Counted from the stretch's first letter, positions 1 through 5,201 are shown. The stretch is DNA of 6,530 nt from Flammeovirgaceae bacterium (GCA_003228395.1 QIDJ01000300.1:1-6530); one strand, 5' to 3'. Notes: generated by a model from the letters alone, not told the origin. Made by a program: numbers and translations.

Positions 1-547
1 TGAATAATCCCTCTGTTAATCCTGAAGGCAATGCCGCCCATAATGTGGTACCATCAATGGCTATTGATTCAACATCATCACTTAGATCAGCGAGACCCAG
101 TCCTGACCAGGAGGCGCCGTTATCGGTTGATATATACACCCCGTCGGGAGTTGCCGCATAGATGCTTGCACCGTTAATGACCAGTTGGGATACATCAAAT
201 GACGGCAGGCCGGTATTGGAAAAGGCCCAGCTTGTGCCGCTATTGGCGGTTAAATAAGGACCTACATCAGAGCCGGCAATGATATTTAATCCTGACTTTA
301 CTATTGAATTTGCCTCATTGCCTACGGTACCGGAACCCACCAGGCTCCAGGTGCTGCCTCCATCTCCGGATTTATAAACGCCGCCGCTACCCGTGACGGC
401 GTACAAATTGGCGCCATCTAATAATAAATCCGAGATCGATCCGCCCTCCGGGCCATTTACCTGAGACCATTGGGAATAGGCAGAAATACCGGGAATGAGC
501 AAAAGTGTAATGGTACAAAGCAGGGGAAATAGTAAAAGTCGTTTCAT
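1..547 (-). CDS. Secreted beta-propeller-like repeat protein (BNR/Ycf48/sortilin-like), C-terminus outside window
   Basis: The frame is open from an ATG at 547-545 to the window edge, giving 182 codons with no stop. The first 25 residues form a signal peptide: MKR, a leucine-rich core, then AYS before Gln26, so the protein should be exported. The mature part has three copies of a pattern G-V-Y-x-S-x-D/N-G-G/A-S-x-W. Their tryptophans are Trp67, Trp107 and Trp147, exactly 40 residues apart, as expected for successive beta-propeller blades. A fourth blade begins near residue 165 and is cut off. This pattern is typical of BNR/Ycf48-like and sortilin-type propellers. In Bacteroidota such proteins are often large, surface-exposed or secreted, and may carry a type IX secretion tail, but the C-terminus cannot be seen here. 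There is no Shine-Dalgarno sequence; a candidate promoter lies 36 bp upstream. The substrate or role is unknown. The call of an exported repeat protein is firm; the exact family is less so. Confidence 0.85.
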   Translation of the reverse strand, partial: MKRLLLFPLLCTITLLLIPGISAYSQWSQVNGPEGGSISDLLLDGANLYAVTGSGGVYKSGDGGSTWSLVGSGTVGNEANSIVKSGLNIIAGSDVGPYLTANSGTSWAFSNTGLPSFDVSQLVINGASIYAATPDGVYISTDNGASWSGLGLADLSDDVESIAIDGTTLWAALPSGLTEGLF

Positions 548-582
548 AGATTGATTGATTATTTTAGTTTTATTCCAACCCG

Positions 583-614
583 AAAAGATAATTGTATTTT
601 CGTAATAGCTCAAA
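583..614 (-). promoter_or_regulatory. Candidate Bacteroidota-type promoter for the propeller gene
   Basis: Read on the minus strand, TTTG (614-611) is followed by a 20-bp spacer and TATCTTTT (590-583). The known Bacteroidota primary-sigma pattern is TTTG, about 19-21 bp, then TAnnTTTG, so this differs at one position. It would start transcription near 577 and give a leader of about 30 nt before the ATG at 547. The placement fits, but short AT-rich matches also occur by chance. Confidence 0.45.
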
Positions 615-634
615 TTATTTTACGAACGGCGCAG

Positions 635-665
635 ATTTCTTTATGAAACTGGCGAATTTCTTTAT
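635..665. repeat. 10-bp direct repeat, 21-bp period, in a divergent promoter region
   Basis: ATTTCTTTAT occurs at 635-644 and again at 656-665, giving a start-to-start distance of 21 bp, or two helical turns. The pair lies between the divergent propeller and kinase genes, 50-80 bp upstream of the kinase ATG and just upstream of the candidate promoter for the minus gene. LytTR regulators are known to bind pairs of 9-bp imperfect direct repeats with a 12-13 bp gap, so the geometry is similar and a LytTR regulator is encoded nearby. The bases do not match the published LytTR consensus, so operator function is inference. The same 10-mer also occurs at 3288-3297. Confidence 0.4.
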
Positions 666-714
666 AAAAAAAAGTTTTGTGTGCATATAATGCTTCAATG
701 TTTTAAATTGGGAA

Positions 715-2199
715 ATGCATTTTAGTATTAATCGTATAACTTTTCCCATTTTACTTAAGCTGTTTGTCCTTTTATTTATTCTCTCTGCTGTTTCATTTGT
801 CAGAGCCCAGGAACTGAAAAAAATTGACAGCCTGGAAAGATCACTTGTTGAGGCACCTGAGCCAAAACAAAAGATGAATATCCTTAATAGGCTTGCTGCT
901 GAAATGATGGAGGTAAATATTCACCTGGCAAAACGATATGCCGATTCAGCCATTCAATTAGGACAGCAAACTGATTATCCCTCCGGATTGGGTATGTCCT
1001 ATCTCAATGCGGGCATGGAAAGATGGCTGAATGGCTATTATGAGGAGGCGGAAACGTACTACAAACGGGCCACTGATATTTATCTGAAACTAAATGATTC
1101 CTCTAAACTGGCAACTACGTATTCATACCTGGGTATTTCGTATCATTATCACGCCGCCAATGATTCAGCACTGCACTATCATTTTAAGGCAAAATCAATA
1201 AACGAATCTTTGGGTGATATGCGGCGCGTAGCGCACAATCTCGATAACATTGCGCTTGCCTATCAGCATAAGGGACAATTTGATAAAGTAATAGAATATA
1301 GTTCCAGGGCGCTGGAGATCCGGACAAATCTGCAAGGATATACAAGCAGGACCAATGTGTATAATTACGGAGGTATGGTTTTTAGTCAGAAAGCATTTGA
1401 AGAAGCCATAAAATATCAAAAAAAAGCGCTTTATCACCTCGACTCAGCGTATTCCATCGCTGCCTCAATGCACTATAATCCTTTCCTTGCGAAACTGCTT
1501 TACCTGAAATCAAAAATATTCATTCAGCTAAAAGATTATGAACGCGCGAAAGAAAATGCACTGTCAGGCCTGGATATGGCCTTGAAAATCAATGTCAGGA
1601 GTAGTATAATGAACGGATATGAAATACTTGCTAAAATCAGCAAACTTCAGGAAAATTACCGCGAGGCATTGGAATACCTCTCGAAGCATGTTCAGTTAAA
1701 AGACAGTCTCTACAATGGGGAAAGCAGTTTGCAGTTAGCTCAAACGCAGGTGGTATTTGAGACCAATCATAAAAAGGATCAGTATTCAAGTATTCATATT
1801 CCGGAATACCTGCATACATTGGTTAACACCATCGGTGATAGCTTCGGATATGATCAGGGTTCCTTTGATTTTGAAACCCGTATTGATGATATTCACCTCG
1901 ATATTGATCCGGCAATTAAACTGGGCCTGATTACCAATGAGTTGATTACGAATGTTTTTAAACATGCATTCAAACAACGAAAGTTAAATGTACTCCGAAT
2001 TGATTTTACGAAGGGGCAAAATGAGTGGGTACTTACTATTGCAGATAATGGGCCTGGAGTGACGTTGAAGAAGCTTGGGAGCTCGGGAAATTTTGGAATC
2101 TTCCTTGTTAAAAATCTGGTTGCTGATCTGAACGGCGAAATTCAGTTTGAAACGAAAAATGGAACTATTGTAAATATAGTATGGAAGCCTTTAACGTAG
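715..2199 (+). CDS. TPR sensor histidine kinase homologue lacking internal membrane helix and H-box (probably defective)
   Basis: The 494-residue product has an N-terminal hydrophobic segment (about 10-29, then RAQ), which is a signal peptide or anchor. TPR-type helical repeats with the usual Y/A/L pattern span about 50-340. A GHKL ATPase domain covers about 395-490: N-box with Asn408 and Asn413, G1 box D444-N-G-P-G448, and glycine-rich G2 region around 455-463. In the usual TPR/HisKA_2 kinases of Bacteroidota, the TPRs are followed by a transmembrane helix, a coiled coil and an H-box of the H-H/R-V/I-K-N-N type before the ATPase. Here the post-TPR phrase VVFETNHKKDQ (347-356) meets the pre-ATPase phrase YSSIHIPEYLHTLV (357-370) directly, so roughly 100-150 residues appear to be missing in frame. 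No histidine in an H-box context remains, and the ATPase would be predicted outside the cytoplasm. The response regulator gene follows 125 bp downstream. The family is clear; function as a kinase is doubtful. Confidence 0.85.
   Translation: MHFSINRITFPILLKLFVLLFILSAVSFVRAQELKKIDSLERSLVEAPEPKQKMNILNRLAAEMMEVNIHLAKRYADSAIQLGQQTDYPSGLGMSYLNAGMERWLNGYYEEAETYYKRATDIYLKLNDSSKLATTYSYLGISYHYHAANDSALHYHFKAKSINESLGDMRRVAHNLDNIALAYQHKGQFDKVIEYSSRALEIRTNLQGYTSRTNVYNYGGMVFSQKAFEEAIKYQKKALYHLDSAYSIAASMHYNPFLAKLLYLKSKIFIQLKDYERAKENALSGLDMALKINVRSSIMNGYEILAKISKLQENYREALEYLSKHVQLKDSLYNGESSLQLAQTQVVFETNHKKDQYSSIHIPEYLHTLVNTIGDSFGYDQGSFDFETRIDDIHLDIDPAIKLGLITNELITNVFKHAFKQRKLNVLRIDFTKGQNEWVLTIADNGPGVTLKKLGSSGNFGIFLVKNLVADLNGEIQFETKNGTIVNIVWKPLT
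1781..1796 (+). repeat. Perfect tandem 8-bp duplication at the kinase domain junction
   Basis: AGTATTCA is present twice with no gap (1781-1788 and 1789-1796). It encodes residues 356-361 (from Q-Y-S-S-I-H), exactly where the TPR part of the kinase homologue meets the ATPase part. It may be a scar of the event that removed the intervening domains, or a coincidence. Confidence 0.6.
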
Positions 2200-2232
2200 T
2201 AAATTTGCCGCAGGTATAAATTTTGATATTAT

Positions 2233-2268
2233 CAGGGCGAAATGCGTATTTTGCCTGGTTTTGTAATA
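2233..2268 (+). terminator. Terminator-like hairpin between kinase and regulator genes
   Basis: CAGG, a bulged G and CGAAAT (2233-2243) pair with ATTTTG and CCTG (2248-2257) around a GCGT loop. The stem has ten pairs, one of them G-U. A T-rich run interrupted by G and A follows (2259 onward). It begins 34 bp after the kinase stop. The interrupted T-tract makes it an imperfect intrinsic terminator. It may end or attenuate transcription before the regulator gene. Confidence 0.45.
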
Positions 2269-2324
2269 TTTTTATTGAATTCCTTGTCAGAAAATAGCAA
2301 TCAAAAGAAATAGAATTAATAGCT

Positions 2325-3065
2325 ATGTCCCGGTTACGTATCCTTATTGTCGAAGATAATTCACTGGTGGCGGAAGACATTGCCGGTTCGCTGGAAGATA
2401 TGGGTTACCTGGTAGCTGATAAAGTTAAATCTGGAGATGAAGCCGTTAAAAGTGTAAAAGCCCATACTCCTGATTTAGTACTGATGGATATTAATTTGAA
2501 AGGGGAAATGGACGGTATCGAAGCAGTAAAAGAAATTCAAACGTTTATTACAGTGCCGGTCATATATCTGACCGCGTATTCTGATGAGAAGACATTTGTG
2601 AGGGCTAAATCAACAAACCCTGACGCTTTCATCACAAAACCATTCGATGAAAAAGATTTAAGCAGGGCTATCGACCTGGCCATACATAATTTTGCCAAAA
2701 AAGATCAGGATATAACCGCTGAAGCAGTGGAAATTGAGTCGCATCATGTATTTAACGACGCTATATTTATTAAAATCGACCGGAAGTATATTAAAATTCC
2801 GATTGATACCATTATGTATATTGAAGCACACGGGAGTTATTCAAAATTATACACCGGTGATGCCGATCATTTGCTTACAATGAATCTTCATTCCTTTGAG
2901 TTAAAAATCCGTCATCAACATCTTATGCGGATCAGCAGGTCCTACATTGTGAACCTGAAAAAGGTGGCTTCATTCGAAAAGGACCATCTTGTAATCGGAA
3001 AAAAATCCATTACCATTTCGAAGAAGATTCAGGAAGATTTCAGGAAAAGGTTTTTAATGACATAG
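2325..3065 (+). CDS. Response regulator, receiver plus LytTR DNA-binding domain
   Basis: The 246-residue cytoplasmic protein has a CheY-like receiver at 4-122. Acidic residues Glu10 and Asp11, phosphoacceptor Asp55 in LVLMDINL, Thr83 and Lys105 followed by Pro106 are all present, so the phosphorylation site is intact. A linker of about 20 residues leads to a LytTR domain (about 145-244) with the typical blocks I-x-Y-I-E-A-H-G-S-Y, F-x-x-R-x-S-R-S-Y-I-V-N and a basic C-terminal end. LytTR domains bind direct-repeat DNA sites and usually activate nearby genes. Receivers of this MDGIEAV type are commonly paired with TPR/HisKA_2 kinases, which fits the gene just upstream. Because that kinase homologue lacks its phospho-histidine, this regulator may depend on another kinase. 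The ATG at 2325 gives a complete receiver start and has no Shine-Dalgarno sequence. A weak TTTG (2222-2225)/TATTTTG (2247-2253) pair upstream could be its own promoter, but it overlaps the terminator-like hairpin. Confidence 0.92.
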   Translation: MSRLRILIVEDNSLVAEDIAGSLEDMGYLVADKVKSGDEAVKSVKAHTPDLVLMDINLKGEMDGIEAVKEIQTFITVPVIYLTAYSDEKTFVRAKSTNPDAFITKPFDEKDLSRAIDLAIHNFAKKDQDITAEAVEIESHHVFNDAIFIKIDRKYIKIPIDTIMYIEAHGSYSKLYTGDADHLLTMNLHSFELKIRHQHLMRISRSYIVNLKKVASFEKDHLVIGKKSITISKKIQEDFRKRFLMT

Positions 3066-3100
3066 CACACAATGGGACGCAGGTCTGAAGGATCGCATGA

Positions 3101-3128
3101 GTTGGCAGTTTTCAGTTCGCAGTTGGCA
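3101..3128. repeat. Four imperfect 7-bp tandem repeats, GTTGGCA type
   Basis: The units are GTTGGCA, GTTTTCA, GTTCGCA and GTTGGCA, back to back. Each keeps GTT at the start and CA at the end. The array begins 36 bp after the regulator stop codon. Short GTTGGCA-like arrays are a familiar feature of intergenic DNA in Bacteroidota, as far as I recall; no function is known to me. Confidence 0.7.
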
Positions 3129-3178
3129 AGGTGTCATAACCTGATTAGCGTTGACTGTTTTGTTAATACACTAAAATG

Positions 3179-3216
3179 CTTTGTGTACCTCTGAGGACCC
3201 TTTGAGTTACTTTGTG
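3179..3216. repeat. Imperfect repeats of CTTTGTG/CTTTGAG, about 10-11 bp period
   Basis: CTTTGTG (3179-3185), CCTCTGAG (3188-3195), CTTTGAG (3200-3206) and CTTTGTG (3210-3216) recur at roughly helical spacing. The second unit also sits in the palindrome CCTCTGAGG (3188-3196). The period is irregular, so this is a weaker array than its neighbours. It could be degenerate repeat DNA or clustered protein sites. Confidence 0.45.
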
Positions 3217-3254
3217 ATATAGCTTTATGTTCTGTAAGGGTTCTCAAAAGCCGA

Positions 3255-3282
3255 TTTTCAGCATTCAACATTCGATATTCAG
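3255..3282. repeat. Four imperfect 7-bp tandem repeats, CATTCAA type
   Basis: The units are TTTTCAG, CATTCAA, CATTCGA and TATTCAG in direct succession, all with TTC at the core. The first unit resembles part of the GTTTTCAG stretch in the 3101-3128 array, which hints at a shared origin. Confidence 0.6.
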
Positions 3283-3295
3283 AAACAATTTCTTT

Positions 3296-3351
3296 ATTCA
3301 CACATTCACACATTCACGCATTCATGCATTTATTCATTTACACCTTCATAC
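3296..3351. repeat. Seven imperfect 8-bp tandem repeats, ATTCACAC type
   Basis: The units run ATTCACAC, ATTCACAC, ATTCACGC, ATTCATGC, ATTTATTC, ATTTACAC and CTTCATAC. The first two are identical and the rest drift progressively, as in a decaying microsatellite. The period of 8 differs from the 7-bp arrays just upstream, though the ATTCA core is shared. Confidence 0.7.
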
Positions 3352-3370
3352 AGCTGCCGAAGCAAGCCTG

Positions 3371-3395
3371 CCCGGCCGGTTTGGCGGGTATCCCG
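3371..3395. repeat. GC-rich patch with two competing hairpins
   Basis: CCC-G-GCC (3371-3377) can pair with GGC-GGG (3383-3388) around a GGTTT loop. Alternatively, CGGG (3385-3388) pairs with CCCG (3392-3395) around TAT. The two pairings exclude each other. The patch also holds the palindrome CCGGCCGG (3372-3379) and is far more GC-rich than the surrounding gap. Following the AT-rich repeats, it looks like a separate inserted or mobile-type repeat fragment; no T-tract follows it, so it is not a terminator. Confidence 0.4.
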
Positions 3396-3532
3396 TATTG
3401 TGCCTGCTAATTATTAGTACTTTCTTTTCCTCTATATCAATATACGGATTGGTACTCTAAACCCTTCACTAGTGCCATGTACTACGGTTAAAATTTAAAC
3501 CACAAAAACCATCATATAAAATGAAATAATAC

Positions 3533-3540
3533 TAACTTTG
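3533..3540 (+). promoter_or_regulatory. -7 promoter element of the cold shock gene
   Basis: TAACTTTG matches the Bacteroidota -7 pattern TAnnTTTG exactly. It predicts a start near 3547 and a leader of about 17 nt before the ATG at 3564. No TTTG is found at the usual -33 distance; that stretch reads CAAAAACCATC instead. The imperfect palindrome GGTTAAAATTTAAACC (3486-3501, 14 of 16 positions symmetric) lies about 30 bp upstream and could be an operator. Confidence 0.5.
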
Positions 3541-3563
3541 AGTTTTAAATTATATTATTTGCA

Positions 3564-3755
3564 ATGAAAAAAGGAACAGTAAAATTTTTCAATGAATCTA
3601 AAGGATTTGGATTCATTATCGAAGAAGAATCAAAAGAAGAGTATTTCGTACACGTGTCCGGTTTAATCGATGAAATTAAAGAAGGTGATGCGGTAGAATT
3701 TGAACTAAAGGAAGGTAGAAAAGGATTAAATGCAGTAAATGTCAAAGTGATTTAA
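3564..3755 (+). CDS. cspA: Cold shock protein, CspA family
   Basis: The 63-residue protein is one cold shock domain, an OB-fold that binds single-stranded RNA and DNA and acts as an RNA chaperone in the cytoplasm. It shows the RNP1 motif KGFGFI (13-18) and the RNP2 motif YFVHV (27-31), after the standard start GTVKFFN (4-10). The C-terminal part, VEFELKEGRKGLNAVNVKVI, is the form usual in Bacteroidota. The length is normal for a single-domain Csp. It stands alone: a promoter element lies 23 bp upstream and a strong terminator lies 34 bp downstream. The predicted leader is short, unlike the long cold-responsive leader of E. coli cspA, so induction by that mechanism is not evident. The family is certain; which paralogue this is within the genome is not known. 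Confidence 0.95.
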   Translation: MKKGTVKFFNESKGFGFIIEEESKEEYFVHVSGLIDEIKEGDAVEFELKEGRKGLNAVNVKVI

Positions 3756-3789
3756 TGTTTATTCGTTAACTTTTTTTCATCTTAAGAAG

Positions 3790-3816
3790 GCCTGTCAACT
3801 TACAGGCTTTTTTTTT
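3790..3816 (+). terminator. Intrinsic terminator of the cold shock gene
   Basis: GCCTGT (3790-3795) pairs with ACAGGC (3802-3807) around a six-base loop, followed directly by nine T residues (3808-3816). It begins 34 bp after the cspA stop and separates it from the VOC gene. Confidence 0.88.
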
Positions 3817-3846
3817 GAGAGTTCACTTTTTTTAGTAACTTGAATC

Positions 3847-4215
3847 ATGACGAATTTTTTAGGACTACGCACTACGATTTACAAAGTAGACGATTTGGAG
3901 GCGGCCAAAACATGGTATGCTAAAGCCTTTCAAACAGACCCTTATTTTGACGAACCTTTTTACATTGGGTTTTCCATCCGCGGATACGAACTTGGCTTAC
4001 TACCTGAAGATATTTCAGGAGAAAAACAGGCCAGTGTACTTTCATATTGGGGGGTCGAAGACATTCAAAAAGAATTTGACCGTTTGATCTCGCTGGGCGC
4101 TACGGTTCATGAACCTCCAACTAACGTGGGAGGGGAGATTATGGTGGCATCGGTAATTGATCCGTGGCGAAATATCATCGGTCTGATTTATAATCCCGAA
4201 TTTAAGGTAAAATAA
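3847..4215 (+). CDS. VOC-superfamily protein (glyoxalase/bleomycin-resistance-like), single module
   Basis: The 122-residue protein has the layout of one VOC module. There is a first strand and helix with VDDLEAAKTWYAKAF (14-28), a middle section with GYELGLLPED (46-55), the helix EDIQKEFDRLISLGA (71-85), and the closing DPWRNIIGLIYNP (105-117), which corresponds to the common DPxGNxxGL ending. The metal ligands of classical glyoxalase I-type members (His near the first strand, Glu near the last) are not obvious: the first strand reads R-T-T and the last reads G-L-I-Y. The protein may therefore bind a ligand without metal catalysis. Members of this group include dioxygenases, glyoxalases and antibiotic-binding proteins, and the substrate cannot be told here. 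VOC modules normally pair, so a dimer is likely. It ends 11 bp before the next gene, which suggests co-transcription. The ATG at 3847 follows a terminator closely; no convincing promoter was found. Confidence 0.85.
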   Translation: MTNFLGLRTTIYKVDDLEAAKTWYAKAFQTDPYFDEPFYIGFSIRGYELGLLPEDISGEKQASVLSYWGVEDIQKEFDRLISLGATVHEPPTNVGGEIMVASVIDPWRNIIGLIYNPEFKVK

Positions 4216-4226
4216 CTTTCAGATTA

Positions 4227-5201
4227 ATGAAGAATCAACTGACACGCAAGAAATTCCTGAAATTGTCAACTGCAGCCGCGCTGGCTATACCTGCAATCGG
4301 GCTTACGGGATGTTTGCCAAAAAAGGAATCAGAATCTGCCGGAGAAGCCAGTATAATAGCAACGAATCATACGAAATACATTGACGAACTTGGAATACAG
4401 CTATTCATGATTCGTGAGATACTTGAAAAAGATCCCCAACGTGTTTTGCAGTCAATTGCGGATATTGGAATCAAAAACATCGAGTTTTTTGATCCGTCCA
4501 CCATCGGGAATCTGGCTCCGATAGCCAGGGATCTTGGTATGAATCCATTGTGCACACATTTCCTCCCCGGGTATATCAGCGGTAAATGGGAAATGGCCAG
4601 ACAATTCGGGATGATGCCACCACAAGGATATGGATTCGACAATATTGTGGAAGATTGCCTGAAAAATGATGTTAAATATATGGGCATTGCCATCATGATG
4701 CCTGAAGAAAGAGAAACCCTGGATGACTACAAGCGCTTTGCCGAAAGCACTAATCGATTTGCTGAAAAGAGTAAATCGGCTGGTGTACAACTGTATTACC
4801 ATAATCATTCATTCGAGTTCGAACCCATGGACGGAACTACACCCATCGAAGAGATGGTCCGGATATTTGACCCTGACCTGGTAAAGCTTGAATTGGATGT
4901 ATTCTGGATTACCATCTCAGGAAATGATCCTGTTGAATGGATTAAAAAATATAGCGACAGGGTTATCTTCATTCATTTGAAGGATCTTGTAAAGGGAACG
5001 CCTGTGGATTATACGGTTTTTGAGGTCGCTCCTGAGGTTTTCACCGAAATGGGCAGCGGTGTGGTGGATATTAAGGGTGTACTCGCTGCTGCCCGTAAAG
5101 CCGGCGCTCAATATGCTTTTCTTGATCAGGATAATACGCAGATGGATAAAATAGAGAGTATTGCAAAAAGCTACCGGTTTCTGAAAAATCTGGATATGTA
5201 A
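4227..5201 (+). CDS. Sugar phosphate isomerase/epimerase family lipoprotein (xylose isomerase-like TIM barrel)
   Basis: The 324-residue protein starts with an export signal. A basic TRKKFLKLS stretch (6-14) resembles the Tat motif with Arg-Lys in place of Arg-Arg. A hydrophobic core and the lipobox LTGC follow, with lipidated Cys29. The rest is a TIM barrel of the AP endonuclease 2 type. Likely metal and substrate residues are Glu86 (NIEFF), His192 and His194 (YHNHSFEFE), Glu222 and Asp224 (LELDVFW), His250 (FIHLKD) and Glu274 in the EMGSG loop. Such proteins isomerise or epimerise sugars, keto-sugars or inositol derivatives. In Bacteroidota many are exported with a Tat-like or lipoprotein signal and act at the cell envelope, but the substrate is unknown. 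It lies 11 bp after the VOC gene in the same direction, probably in one operon, so the two may handle the same compound; that is inference. The ATG at 4227 gives the complete signal. Confidence 0.9.
   Translation: MKNQLTRKKFLKLSTAAALAIPAIGLTGCLPKKESESAGEASIIATNHTKYIDELGIQLFMIREILEKDPQRVLQSIADIGIKNIEFFDPSTIGNLAPIARDLGMNPLCTHFLPGYISGKWEMARQFGMMPPQGYGFDNIVEDCLKNDVKYMGIAIMMPEERETLDDYKRFAESTNRFAEKSKSAGVQLYYHNHSFEFEPMDGTTPIEEMVRIFDPDLVKLELDVFWITISGNDPVEWIKKYSDRVIFIHLKDLVKGTPVDYTVFEVAPEVFTEMGSGVVDIKGVLAAARKAGAQYAFLDQDNTQMDKIESIAKSYRFLKNLDM

Larger units (their letters stand above)
3066..3563. other. 498-bp non-coding gap rich in short imperfect repeats
   Basis: No convincing gene lies between the regulator stop and cspA. 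The gap holds, in order: a 7-bp array, a roughly 11-bp array, a second 7-bp array, an 8-bp array, a GC-rich hairpin patch (about 3365-3395), an imperfect palindrome (3486-3501) and the cspA promoter. A 77-codon open frame at 3227-3460 runs through the repeats, has low-complexity His/Phe/Ile-rich content, and is not believed to be a gene. No clear terminator was seen right after the regulator gene. Confidence 0.7.

Noticed and set aside
686..691. TATAAT resembling a sigma-70 -10 box upstream of the kinase gene
   Set aside because: No TTGACA-like element lies at 16-18 bp upstream, and Bacteroidota promoters do not follow this pattern; AT-rich sequence makes the match likely by chance.
3296..3351. 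Possible CRISPR array because of repeated short units
   Set aside because: Units are 8 bp, contiguous and without spacers; there are no cas genes. It is a decaying tandem repeat.
3371..3395. GC-rich hairpin as a terminator for the regulator gene
   Set aside because: It lies about 300 bp after the stop codon and has no T-tract on either strand.
3227..3460. Forward open frame of 77 codons starting ATG-TTC-TGT
   Set aside because: It runs through the 7- and 8-bp tandem arrays and the GC-rich patch. Its His/Phe/Ile-rich content simply mirrors the repeats and matches no family I recognise.
4367..4808. Two overlapping minus-strand open frames (109 and 118 codons)
   Set aside because: Both are antisense to the well-supported isomerase gene and are explained as shadows of its codon usage.
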